Under the pieces are notes generated by a model. That model made no database searches. It was not told where the DNA came from and saw only the letters and a program-made list of their open reading frames with translations. A DNA stretch of 64,000 nt. It comes from Poa pratensis (Eukaryota; Streptophyta; Magnoliopsida; Poales; Poaceae). Positions 1 to 10,950 of the stretch are shown piece after piece. The translations under genes were made by a program, and so were the position numbers. Numbering within the stretch: the first letter of the stretch is position 1; every line of letters begins with the position of its first letter. The stretch is taken from the NCBI GenBank assembly GCA_947311845.1, contig CAMZMU010000075.1, positions 17,893,366 to 17,957,365 on the forward strand, given 5' to 3'.

Positions 1-285
1 TCACATTTCAACTATCCCAGAATGCAGCAGTTCAGGAATGCCATGTCTGCAACAGTTACAAAGGAAAATAACTTTTACTGCACAGAAAGCATGAAGCAAC
101 TTAATTATGTGTTCCTTCTTTACCTAATTATTTCACAAAATCGGTTTTTCTATGGAACAATGTTTGTGTTATGCATCAGAGCAAATGGAAAGCTTAATTA
201 ATACAGAAATGCATTATGCATAAAAGAATGCCATTCCATTCTTGGGTTGTGTAGAAAATCAAAGAATGTGAAAATGCGCAAATAC

Positions 286-1742
286 CGTTAAAACGACAAT
301 GGCTGTGGTAGTTGTTAGTATCGCCTTTCCATGTCCGTCAGGAAGTTCATGCACAGATTGGAGAGCAAGCGCAAAAGCCATGGCTCCTCTAAGCCCTATT
401 TGTCCAAATAATGAGAAACTAGCTTTAGAGAAGTCTTGATCGTATATGTTATAAGTTGCCAACTATAATGAAACTCACCACTAAAACAAAGTGCTTTCTG
501 ATGGTTTAGAGGAATACGCCGATGTTCTGGCCGTGATACGTTAACCAAGTATGCACAAGAAAACACATTTGCTGCCCTGCAGAGAGAACAAAGTTGCAAG
601 AAAGAATGCAAGAGAGAGTAAGAGTAGTTGTTCCACCACTGAGCTTGCTTGGGTATGACAAATTTGGTAGTTAGGATAAGAGTGATGCATTGTTTTCTAC
701 ATGTCCTAACCCGTGCTTGATAAGGCATGATTCTTTTATGCACATCGAAATATGATCATTGCTAAATGCTCAAACAGTGGAGGACACAGTTGTGCAAATC
801 TAAACAAAATGTGGTTTCTGCTGTGTAGTGTCCAGAAACTTAGTAAGTACCTTGCAACCATAATGAATATCTGTTGTCAAGTCAAGGAACCAAAGTAAAA
901 GCAAACAATCGAATGGTCCCAACGAAATTTAGAAGTGAAAAAAAAGGATACGATTGAGAAGAAGATGAATCCAACGTGTGACCAACTATGTTCTTCCATG
1001 GCAATATCAAAGCCCATATAAATGAAGCTGAAAAGTACGAACAGACAATTAGGACGATATAGCACTGTCATATTCCAGTTACTCAATTATGAGTGCTCCT
1101 GAGGCTTACACAAATGTTTCAGCCAAAGATGACAGCAAGTGAAAAAAGGAGGAAACAAAGCGCTGCGAGTTATCTGACAGATTAGAGTACGTATAGTGCT
1201 TCATAACCTGAGAAAAAACCAGCAAATAAGATGCCAGAAGACAGCCATAGTATAAGCATGACTAGATATCACATAATTAATTCCATATTGTTCCTACCAT
1301 CCCTGTGAATAATATAGAAACAATTCCTGACAAGCCAAGTCCTTCTGCTAACATATACCTACAAATGAAAGTCACACATTTCATTGAAAAGATACCCCAA
1401 AATGGAAAGACTGAAGTCCCAAATGACCTTACGAGAAGTATGGGAAGAGAACAAAAAGGCAGCACTCCAAGTTCTGAAGACTGAAATAGTAAAGATACCG
1501 CAACTTTAGAACTGGCAACATATATATAATTTTTATATGGATATAATAGGTAACATGATATTACTTACTTGTCAATATCCAATCCCGCATATTTAAATAG
1601 GTACCAGGTGGTCAAGGCTTCACAATGACAAAACATAGATCAAGCGATGGGGATGGAATAATGCCTAAATGCTCCAAATTTACACCAGCCTTACTACCAC
1701 TTACTGCTGATAAGAATACTAACTAATGCATGTTACATTAAA

Positions 1743-1773
<31 letters not shown>

Positions 1774-4700
1774 AGTTATAGGATGCCAATAAGGGGAAAA
1801 TAAATAATGTGATGTAGATTCTACCAAGTTTTCTTGGTTGCAGGAACAGCATTTCTCTAGAACAGTTGTCCAGATATAACTGTGAAATTCAATAGAACAT
1901 ATCAACATATGAATTATAGCCTTCACATGATGCAAAATTGCAAACTGAGAGTTTTGCATGCAAGACATGGGGAAAGGATATAAGAGAAGAGATAAATCCA
2001 ACTCCAACACCTGCAAATTACAGAAATGGAATGGTTACATAAGCCAATTGATGAACAGCTACAAAATCAGTGAGAACTTATAATACAAAAACATATTGTC
2101 AAACAGTAAAAAAGTTGTCCCTAAATTAAGATATTGCTGTCTCCTTTGGGGTCACATGTATGGTCAACAAGGACTGCACGAGAAGGAAAGAAATGAGGGG
2201 CAGGGATCCAAGCAGTAGAACTCTGTGCAGTGTCCCTCATGTCTATGAAGGAAGACTGCCTGTTAAGTCCACATCCACAAGATGTCCAGGAGGAATACAA
2301 GATGGGTACATAGGCACAAGGAATATCAATACAAGAACTAAGTCCTGAAATTAGGAATAGAGAACGGAGTGAACTGTACATCAACAATGAATTAATCATG
2401 CTTTCCAAAAATTTCATCAAAGATATGACTGTAGTCTCTTGGATCAGACTTCTCATTAAAGCTAAAGCGACACTTGAGCAGCAGTAGATCAGCACCAGCG
2501 GCACATAGCAGTATATCTCCAGCATTACTCATGTGCTTCAGAAGCATGTTCAGCATGTTACCAGACTTGCAGTTCGCTCGGTTATTGATTTGGGTTCGCA
2601 ATTCATCACTTTCTATTAATCGAGTTCTATGAGGGGTATACGCCTCTCATTCGCAAATAGGGAATGTAATTTATGAACTTACAAACACCAAGCAAAAAGC
2701 CATCTGCTATACAACGCCGCCTTTACCCAGCTCCAGCACTCCCCTGTCCCCCAAGCTCCTCCTATCATACTGCTTGTTCCTCGCCATGCCATCTACCTTG
2801 CATCTCCCTGCTTGCAGCCATACATGCTACTACTGAAGGAAGACAACGATGACGATACGATGGTTATAGAGATTGTGCTTGAATGGCTTCAAGGAAGCGA
2901 CATTGTCGAGCAGTGAGGGTAGCAGCATGGTCAAATGGCATGGGTCCATAAAGGTCACAGCAGGCAGCGAACTGAGCTAACCGGAGCAAATTTGAACCCC
3001 TATGTAGATCGACCTATCAGATCGGGGTTTGGCTATCTTCTCAGTGAACCTAGTGAGTAGTGACTATGCAAAAATGAATGAGTCTATAGTTAGCAATCAT
3101 AAGGAGATACAGATAGATTCTGATTATTAGGAATAGAGTTTGTTTGATAGTCAAGGCTTGAAATAATGTTTGTATTGTATGGGTCTAGTTGAGTAACTGA
3201 GTAAGAGTAATTAATCCCTAAAGGGGAATGAATTGTGCCCCCAGTGCCAAAATGTGTAACTGGGTACATATGGTCATGGCACAGTCTCATAAATTTTGAA
3301 TACATGTAACGACATGCCCATTGAAAAGTGTATCTTCAGCAGTGGTGCAAACCTGTTGACATTGAACCAACAAAGATCTCAAGGAACTGGAGAATCATCA
3401 TGAAAATGTTCTCGCCGCCTGCTGCATTACTTCTGACTGATGACATTGTCCTGAAAAAATTGTCGACATAAGCAAGAAATGTGTGTCTTGGAAGAATTAT
3501 GTATCAGGCTCATTGACAGAAGCAAACCTGTAAAGAGAAATTGCCATCTGCACTCTCCAAATAGGAAGACATAAGTTAGTCATAACCACGAGGAAGTACT
3601 GACTATTCTTGCATGCACTGGAAACAAGTAAAAACAGACCGCATCGTTTAAAACAGATTCGCCGAACACCAGAGCATACAAGTTAACATCACTTCCCAGT
3701 TCCTGCGCAAAAATGATAGCACAAGTTTCATGTAATTAGTTCAAGGACTAGGCATAACTCAGGTTCAGCCATTAAACTGGCAATCAATTTAACATCTGAA
3801 CCTTTTCCCAATGAAAGGACAGGGGCGTTACCAGCACATTTAACCAAAAAAAAAATGATCAACACGGTAGCACCAATTTACTATGCTAAATAATATGTCC
3901 TTCATGGACAATTTCAATTTTCCAGCTATGGTTCGCAATCTTGTGGGCTGTTCACGTTCATTGAGAACTGCAACCCAGGTTGCCCCTGAGTTGCAAATTT
4001 GCAAGTTTATAAACAACCATTTTTGGCGAAGCCACAAAACATTCTACATGCTACACGCTACACAGTGCAAATGATATGGCTTATAGGTAGTAACAATATA
4101 GCTAAGCCCGTTGTAATTATTAAGCACTACTGACATACCGCGTGAGGAAACTAAAACCTTCAAACTAGCCCATGGAACATACCTATTAAGCACTACCTAC
4201 ATTAGTAAATCATGATGCTTCACTTTTCAGGCATGAGGAAATAAGATCCTTGAAATTTCTTGAAACGACAGAGAAAACTGTGGTGACTTGTTTACTGATA
4301 TGTTTCTGACTAATATTTGCATTCAACATCAGTTAAAATGGCTATAGCATTCCAAAGTCCTTGGGAACAAAGGCACAAAGGATCACCATAGAAGTTAAAC
4401 TGCTATAGAATAAAACTGACTCGGAAAACATATAGCTGACAACACAGGCTCAAGAATGAGATGGACAAAAGAAAAACTAGGCACCTGGAATATTGATAAT
4501 ACTGTGACAGGATCAGTCGCAGATATAAGAGCGCCAAACATAAGACATTCAACCAGTGGAAGTTTATACATTAGAAACGTCAGCCCACCAAGATAGCTGC
4601 AGTAACAGATATATGTTTAGAAGATGAATTTTTTCAATAAACTAGACAAACAAAGTTCGTGATGCTTACACAAGCACCCTGTTACTATGGAAGCAATGAA

Positions 4701-6144
4701 TGTCCCAAGAATGGCAAAAGTTACAATAGCCCCAAAGTTCGCAAAGAATGGTTTCTGTAAAAAGCATGCTGTTAGGAGAAGTAGCTAGACAACGCAAAAA
4801 AGTGTCAACATACAGTACTTACTGGGGATAAGCTGAATCCTGATTGGGTTCACTGAAGTCAAGGAATACAAGTTTCAAATTGGAAAAGAGAATTATCCCA
4901 GTTAGGAGGCTTAGATAAGTATTTGGGGGAGTTAGGAAGCCTATTTTTCCTCACAAGGGTACAATCAACGTTAAAAGAAAGAAAACTGAAGAAAAAGGAT
5001 ATAATATTATAGGCGGTAATAAGAACAAGAAGAAGAATTCTTCATGGAAGTTGAACCATGTCCTGCAAATCAGAGAGAAAAAGGCGTGATCAAAACTGAA
5101 TATGCTACCACTGTGTGTAAGATGTCTAAATAAGAACAGAATTACACAATCAACACGAACCTAGTGTTGGTCTCTGTGTTTGAAATATTAGCAAGCCCAC
5201 CAACAACTAGTCCTGTAATACAGTCATGAAAGTTCCATACATTAAAGAACAGCCACAGTATGATGAGTTAAATGAGAACATGAATTGTGAAATTGATGTA
5301 AAGCGAACCATATGATAAACGTAGTATACTATACAATAGAGCAACCGGAGAACTCCATTTATTTTCTTGCTTAACTTTAAATATTTGTTTACTCATTCGA
5401 TGGAAGAGACTTCAAGGAAGCAGGAGTACATACAAGCATAGCACCGCTTGCAGTGGATTTCCTTGATCAAATGATAATAGCTACAGCCGATGGTTCCAAT
5501 ACTCCTAATTTTTAGTTCTGAACAAAATGCGCACGTGCAGGGAGTGGGTGGAGTTAAGAGTCTGGATGTCTCCCAAGTTCGGGTGAATGGACTGCATCAA
5601 ATTGAGGGCACATTTTGAATAGTTATCTTCAACGGGTTTGCTCTAAAAAAACAGAAAATATCGAACAGCTGCTATTTTCATGAGCTATCTCAAATTCCAA
5701 CGATTTTACAGTTATATACAGTTCAGGAGAGAGCCCTCGAATAACTTTCAGCTACAAACATTTTTTTCTGCTCCTTGTGCGGTTGTGGCAGCTTAAGGCC
5801 AAGTAAGGAAGAAATGGGGTTTAGCAACTAATATAATCAGCACTAGAAAATAAGTTCCCGGAATCTACGAAATGATCAAACGTACGAGCAGCCGGCGACC
5901 AGGGTTAGGGTTCAGACGCAAGGGTTCAGACGACTCAGGAGCCTCGCCTCGGTTGCGTGCTACGAAAGAACGTACCGATGAGGAGCGAAGCGCTGGCCTC
6001 GGGGAGGTAGTAGAAGCGGTGGCGGCGGAGGACGTGGCCGAGGACGAAGGAGAGGACGAGCATGGAGATCTGCAGCAGGATCCCCACCCCTGCCACCTGC
6101 TGCTCCTTGCCGGGCGGCGCGGGAGGGGGCGGGGCCAGCAGCAT
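286..6144 (-). CDS. NHX6: Endosomal Na+(K+)/H+ antiporter, NHX5/NHX6 class, 18 exons, 3' end beyond the window
   Basis: Exchanges Na+ or K+ for H+ across Golgi/TGN/endosome membranes (family knowledge). Exons by splice signal and frame: 5976-6144, 5161-5212, 5003-5062, 4823-4847, 4672-4754, 4485-4596, 3640-3702, 3528-3547, 3353-3450, 1982-2010, 1569-1600, 1433-1480, 1298-1358, 1110-1207, 952-1027, 851-870, 479-576, 286-395. They sum to 1254 nt, 418 codons without a stop. Visible hallmarks: [19 protein letters not shown] near the N-terminus, the amiloride-site motif [11 protein letters not shown] then [28 protein letters not shown], and [20 protein letters not shown] at the end. About 100 C-terminal residues are expected past the left edge. 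The start is the ATG at 6144, which puts [15 protein letters not shown] in frame; an ATG at 6194 is out of frame. Exon 5 could end at 4670 instead of 4672, but only 4672 keeps the frame. NHX5 versus NHX6 is not settled. Confidence 0.93.
871..951 (-). other. U12-type GT-AG intron (NHX intron 15)
   Basis: Opens with GTATCCTTTTTTT, the GT form of the U12 5' splice site. Branch site TTCCTTGAC is at 889-881 with its adenosine at 882, 11 nt from the closing AG. The intron is only 81 nt and precedes a 20-nt microexon (851-870) that restores the frame into [11 protein letters not shown]. Confidence 0.92.
1601..1981 (-). other. U12-type AT-AC intron (NHX intron 10)
   Basis: Opens with ATATCCTTTCC and closes with TAC. 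The branch-like motif CCTTGAC lies at 1617-1611, its adenosine (1612) again 11 nt from the intron end. The flanking exons then read VGVGFISSL and [10 protein letters not shown] in phase, as expected for the family. The intron is 381 nt and contains a 25-base homopolymer. Confidence 0.92.
1749..1773. repeat. 25-base poly-G homopolymer inside an NHX intron
   Basis: An uninterrupted run of G on the plus strand (C on the transcribed strand) within the second U12 intron, preceded by a short A run. Its length may be unreliable in the assembly. Confidence 0.9.
2011..3352 (-). other. Long NHX intron 9, no recognised content
   Basis: The 1.34-kb intron between exons 9 and 10 has ordinary U2-type ends (GTTTGC to TTTGCAG on the minus strand). 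Short open stretches around 2121-2601 do not resemble any family I know and lack coding features. I see no mobile-element termini in it. Confidence 0.6.
4848..5002 (-). other. U12-type AT-AC intron (NHX intron 3)
   Basis: On the minus strand the intron opens with ATATCCTTTTT, a full match to the U12 5' splice consensus, and closes with AC. A perfect branch-site match TTCCTTGAC lies at 4866-4858, with its adenosine 11 nt from the intron end. No GT-AG alternative keeps the frame. The intron splits the amiloride-site motif between PPII and FQSGF. Length 155 nt. Confidence 0.95.
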
Positions 6145-6410
6145 CCCGCCCCGGGCGCCGCCGCCGCCAGGGCCATGCTCAGCTCCAGCGCCATCTTCCC
6201 CGCCGGCGAGGAACGGAACGCTGGGGGTGACGCGCGGCGAGGCGGGAATCAGTCAATCGGGCGGGGCTTCCAGAAGAGCAACGACTGTGGGGGAAAGGAA
6301 AGCGTGGTAAACGCGGCGGGTTGGCGTTGGACTTGGTGGGGTCGCGAGCGTGTTTGGTTCACGTCCTGGAGCGGAGCATCCACAGGGACAGGGCCTAGGC
6401 TACTCTCAGA

Positions 6411-8058
6411 AATTTTTTTTTTGAGGAAAAGATCCGACTCATATATTAAGGGCGTGTTCGGAAACGGTCCGACTCCGCTAAATCCGCCGATCCAGCTTCT
6501 TTTTGCCGAATCCTGCGTCGCTACCGGAGCAGAAAACGTTCGGTCCTGCTCCTCGTTTTTCCTCGTACCTTAATGGGCTAGAAGCCCATCTATCCCAGCT
6601 AGCCCAGTCAAAACTCAATTCAGCCTGTGAGCTGTTCCAGCCAATAAGCCCATTCGGAACGGAGTACGGGAAGATGATGTCGGGGCAGTTCTCAAAAAAC
6701 AAAAAAAGATGAGGTCGGGGCAGCGGCGGCCGGATCTGCAGCCGGAGGAGCCTAGATCGTGGGGTGGGCGTCGATGCTAGGAGCTAGCGAGGGCGCGGGC
6801 CTGCGGCCATGGGAGCTGGTCGGGCCATGTCGGCTGGCGACCGGAGGCGAGGATGGAGGCGGCCAGGGATTCTGTTGTTCCGTTGGGAGGCGGGGAGTCG
6901 ACGGCCGCCGGCAGAAGCTTCTAGAGGAGAAAGGGACGGAGGAGGAAGGGGTCGTGGTGGCCGGAGCAGGCGAGGGGTTGCGGCGACCGGAGATGAACCC
7001 AGCAGCGGCGGGGGATAGTGGGGTGGAGCATCAGCGGATGGGTCGGTAGTGGGGATTGGGACGAGATGAACTGGGCGAGGAAGAAAATAGCGAACCGTTT
7101 TCCACTTCGCGGTGGCATATCCTCGTAATTTCTACAGCTCCGTTGTTTGCTGCTCCGCGGATTTGCAAAAGAGGTACTCCGTGTTTTGTATAGCGAATTG
7201 GGTCAGCTTCTCGGATCTAGCTCGTGGAGTTTGGCTGTTCGGCAGTGCTCCGCGACGGATTTTCGAGAAGCTGGAAGCTGGAGGACTTCAGAACACGCCC
7301 TAAGGTAGCTCATACACTTTACATAAAAGTCCAACGAAGAACAGAAAAAACAAAAGGACCCCCACAAAGTGCAAAAACCACCCTAAGCTACCAGGAAGAA
7401 CCACAATCGGATCCACCGCCATCGATCCCCAAACTCCTAGTCAACGCCGGAGCCGCCGTACCGCCAACCGCCGGGAAGACGTCGCCACCACCCGAAGTAG
7501 AAGGCCGCAGGAGCCATCTGCCGCCTCGCGACGAAATCTAAGCTCGTTGAATGAATTCGGCCACATCATCGTCTCCCCGGCTCCGCCCAACATCCAGCCG
7601 TCTCCACGTCGCCCAGGACCACCACCATCAGCACCGTCTTCAAATGGCCGCTCCCTCGCCACCACGGCCGGCCGGAGAAGAACCATCGATGAAGAGAACC
7701 ACCTGCAACACCACCACCAAAAACCGGATCGCCCGCCACCACCTCCTTCTCCCCTCACCACCACGGTCGGCCAGAGAAGCAAAGGTGGAAGAAAGCACCC
7801 GACGCAGAACCTTCACGACCTCCCGGCATCGAAGACGAAGCCGGAACGGGGACAGGAGGGGAAGGACCACCCCAAACTCCGACGCCATCGCCGCCGTCCT
7901 CGAAGACGCCAGGAGGAACGCACACCTATATAAGGGACTATCTACACGCACGGACAGCTACCGGAGCTCCCCCACTTCCCGGTGCCTGAAACGGCGACCG
8001 GAGGTGGAGGGGAGCGGCGGAGACGACGTGGATCGAGAATTCTAAGTGTGTCTGGATC
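6411..8058 (-). mobile_element. Short non-LTR (LINE/SINE-type) retroelement, minus orientation, interrupted by a nested element
   Basis: The insertion is bounded by a 13-bp target duplication GGCTACTCTCAGA at 6398-6410 and 8059-8071. Its left end is a T run (poly-A tail in minus orientation) just inside the duplication, so the element's 3' end faces the NHX gene. Without the nested element it is about 0.8 kb. The body is GC-rich with many open frames but no reverse transcriptase was seen, so it is a 5'-truncated LINE, a SINE-like unit or a retrocopy. Its 3' end lies 267 bp upstream of the NHX start codon. Confidence 0.75.
6450..7300. mobile_element. Non-autonomous PIF/Harbinger-like element, 851 bp, nested in the retroelement
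   Basis: Terminal inverted repeats GGGCGTGTTC (left) and GAACACGCCC (right) are flanked by TAA duplications at 6447-6449 and 7301-7303. A TWA duplication is the PIF/Harbinger signature. The interior is GC-rich on the right; no transposase is visible. Confidence 0.75.
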
Positions 8059-8071
8059 GGCTACTCTCAGA

Positions 8072-8430
8072 TTTTGGGCACGACAGAACGTGTCTTTGGT
8101 TTTTTATCAGGGAAAACTTGTACAGTATTTTGTTTAGTGGTTAAGTCAGAGCTCGAGTTTCGAAGTTTGCATCGTGATTTGGATAATGCTGAGAGTTGCA
8201 CTACATTTTTCTTATATTTGCACACACATTTCAAATAAATCTCAACCTGCTAAACGATACAGAGTGGTTGGAAGATCCCTAAGTAAGTGAAGTCAAAAAT
8301 AAAAACAACAACTAAATGAAGGCCAAATGATACAATGGCGAACGCAAGTGCATAATATTTTGCCTAATAGATATGAAGATCATTAGCATTGATGCAAAAT
8401 TGGGTGTTTGTGAGCATAGCGGTGACCTAA
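8072..8430. other. Intergenic, nothing recognised
   Basis: AT-rich sequence between the retroelement and the Tourist-type MITE. The bases just after 8071 continue the pre-insertion target of the retroelement. No gene or repeat terminus was recognised. Confidence 0.5.
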
Positions 8431-8627
8431 GAGCATCTCCAACCACGCTGCCCCTAAATTATCCGCCGACACGTCCATATATGGGCTGACTATGGGGAGT
8501 GCGGACAGTCCGGACAAATAAAACCAGTTTGGGGGACTGGTTGGATAGCTACTTTGCTACCTTTTGTGTACGGGCTGTCCTGTCGGACAAAAAAAAAAGC
8601 CAGTTTAAGGGACGGTTGGAGATGCTC
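8431..8627. mobile_element. Tourist-type (PIF/Harbinger) MITE, 197 bp
   Basis: The inverted terminal repeats are GAGCATCTCCAACC at the left and its complement ending at 8627. They are flanked by TAA at 8428-8430 and 8628-8630. It is short, non-coding and has subterminal symmetry, as expected for a Tourist MITE. Confidence 0.85.
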
Positions 8628-9020
8628 TAAGTTGCCCTTTCCTTTGTTGATCATTGATTGGAGAATAAAAACAAAGATGGAAATTATAACTCCACATCCC
8701 GTGGTGATTCTGTGTAGCTTTCCTTGTCGCCCTAACCACCATCACTAAGTAGAGGTCGACACGACGACGTCGTGTACGCTTCAGTCCTGTCGACCGACGC
8801 TCGATTCAGCGGCCACCGCCTCCAACGCCGGCCACTCCGCTTGGTTCCGCGGCGACCCACCACCGCGTGCCTTCGCTAGTCCCATATGCTTCGCGGCCAC
8901 CTTCCCGCTTTCACGCTCACGGTCGCATCTCCCGGTACTGGTCGCCGTTGTTCTGCATCTCATGTACCCATATGTTGTACGTATTCCCGTTGCTGGCTTG
9001 CTGTATTCCCGTATGTTGTA
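8628..9020. other. Intergenic, nothing recognised
   Basis: Contains a GC-rich stretch at about 8755-8945 with short open frames on both strands that show no family resemblance. It ends at the left terminus of the Stowaway MITE. Confidence 0.5.
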
Positions 9021-9174
9021 CTTCCTCTGTTCCTAAATATAAGACTTCTAGCCTTTCTGACTTTGTCCTGTTTCGTTTCTAAATGAGTTAATCGACACAC
9101 TAAAACATGTCTACATATGTACGAATCAAGACAATGACAAAAAGGTTAGAAAATCTTATATTTTGGAGCGGAGG
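9021..9174. mobile_element. Stowaway MITE, left part; last 5 bp displaced to 21138-21142
   Basis: Begins after TA with CTTCCTCTGTTCCTAAATATAAG-like terminus and reaches CTTATATTTTGGAGCGGAGG at 9155-9174, where it is cut. The missing end GAG plus the TA target duplication is found at 21138-21142, directly after a second copy of GGAGG. The MITE was therefore split by the insertion at 9175-21132. Confidence 0.85.
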
Positions 9175-9596
9175 TGTGATACCCCGATTTTTGGGTGGAT
9201 TAATTAATCTGAGTAAAACAATATTTAGCTTCTAATTTTAATTTTGCTTGAGTTTTAATCTGCATGTTTGAAAATTAGAGAAGTTAATATTTGTCAAAAA
9301 AAAAACTAGACTCTCTTCCTTTTTGGCTGATCACAAGTAATACTAGTGTGTTTGATCGATCAGCCATGTACTAGTACTAGTATAGGCTATAGCTGCATGC
9401 CTGCATGCATGCGACATGCACTGCCGTTGTACTAAATCAGTTTTGTAGTACAGGTTAGTCATGGGAAGGAAACGTGGCAACGTGCTAATGGCTGAGTCAG
9501 CCTTGATCTTCCTACGTGGAGCTGTGTATGGTAACCAGCCGGTGATTGACTGACACGCGTACCAGACACTAGTAGAAACAGGGTCATCCGTCCGGC

Positions 9597-9856
9597 ACAT
9601 TAGTCCCAGCGAATTTCCGACCCATGACTAATGAGATCTTTAGTCCTGGTTCGAACGGAGGCGACGCGGCACCACCCTAGTCCCGGGTCGAGCGGGAGCA
9701 TTAGTCCCAGGTCGTGATACGGCCGGGGACTAAAAATCCGCGGCAGGCAGCCGCAGAGGTGGGGCCCGCGTGAGCATCTTTAGTCCCGGATCGTATCACG
9801 ACCCGGGACTAATGTTGGAGCTTTAGTCCCGGGTCATGATACGACCCAGGACTACT
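9597..9856. repeat. CACTA left subterminal repeat array
   Basis: At least eight copies of TAGTCCCGG-like words, some facing each other across a few bases of CGTGATACG-type spacer. Such arrays bind the element's own TNPA-like protein in En/Spm (family knowledge). Confidence 0.85.
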
Positions 9857-10330
9857 GTTTACTCCCTATATCATCTTCCACCCCGAGCAGCCCTCCATTT
9901 TTCAGCTCGATTTTATCTCCATTTTCTCCATTGTTTCCTCTCCCGAGCTCGAGGTCGTCCCCATTTTTCTGCACGATTTGTCAAGATTGGCGGCACCTAT
10001 CTATCCAAGGGTTAACAACTTCATTCTTTCATCCGGCATTGCTCATTTTTGTAGTGCTAGCTAGGTGTTTGATGAAATGACTAAGTTAGGGAGTTCATTT
10101 GTTTTATATGCATTTTGAGCTCAAATTAAAGTATGATTTGTGGGTTTTAGTGTCGTCTCGTCCCCGTCCTCACGCCGTCGATCGCCCGCGCCGTCCCGTC
10201 ACCGGCACCACCTCGGTGAGCCTCTTGTTTTTATCTTTCATTTTAAAAAATCTTAGTTGTATGATTTAGATGCATAATCATTACTTGTATAATTTTCTTA
10301 GTTGTATAATTGTTTGTTATATATAGTGCC

Positions 10331-10793
10331 ATGGTTTTGACATCTGTCCACACCGGCTCTCGTCCGCTCTATTATTCGGATGTGGTATGATTGTTTGTTA
10401 TAACTATATATTTGTTTCATTTCGTGTTTATGACAATTATGCCGACCAACTTGACATAGATATATTTTTATCTAGGAGGTAGTTGAACCGGAAATTCCAA
10501 CCGACCCTATTGTCGAGTTTTTTGAAAAAGAAAACAATGATTTGAAAGCAAAATTGAAAAGAAGTGAAGATCTTCGTCTCCAATGCTTAGAAGAGAAGAT
10601 GAAATTGGAGTTCAAGCTTGCCGATGTCGTCGATGATCACGAGATCAAGATGGATGCAATGCGCTTGAAGCTTAAAAAGATTAGAAAATATGCCATTAAT
10701 CAAGAGGCTTGGTATCATTATGATGTTGGTTCAATAATTACCTTAGTTGCGATTTTGATCGCATTTGTTGTTGGATTTAAATTCTTTAGATAG
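10331..10793 (+). CDS. CACTA-borne small coiled-coil, tail-anchored membrane protein
   Basis: Two exons, 10331-10384 and 10476-10793, joined by a GTATGA...TATCTAG intron, give an uninterrupted 123-residue frame. The first exon encodes MVLTSVHTGSRPLYYSDV. The middle is charged and heptad-rich (ENNDLKAKLKRSEDLRLQ, then MKLEFKLADVVDDHEIKM), predicting a coiled coil. The end is one hydrophobic segment (SIITLVAILIAFVVGFKFF) with a one-residue tail, the layout of a tail-anchored protein. It lies between the left terminus and the transposase on the same strand. It has no stop or frameshift although both neighbouring genes are broken. I do not recognise a function; transport, nuclear-envelope tethering or a captured host fragment are all possible. 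Confidence 0.65.
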
Positions 10794-10950
10794 TTGTATG
10801 TTAGTTTCATTGTATGTTTTATGAGAACTATGTATTACATTGGTCACTACTCTACTTTAGTTTTAATGTGATGAACTTGTATTAATTAATTTGGTCAGTT
10901 CTCAATTCATAATTGAAGTGTATTGGTTTTTATATATTTATATAATGCAG

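Noticed and set aside
1..285. Searched for the next NHX exon (motif like LLIGGSTGTMLE) at the left edge
   Set aside because: No frame with that motif is present on the minus strand; the remaining 3' exons must lie outside the window.
2121..2601. Minus-strand frames of 134 and 69 codons within the NHX gene
   Set aside because: They fall in intron 9 between exons that join in phase without them, and resemble no known family.
6759..7118. Short GC-rich frames upstream of the NHX gene
   Set aside because: They lie inside the Harbinger-like element and show no domain; the termini explain the region better.
7441..8045. Frames of 100-164 codons on both strands
   Set aside because: Part of the non-LTR element; the alternative-frame texts are Pro/Arg-rich composition effects and no reverse transcriptase motif was found.
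9021..9174. Treating the Stowaway fragment as a simple truncated MITE
   Set aside because: The missing end with its TA is present at 21138-21142 next to a matching GGAGG duplication, so it is split rather than truncated.
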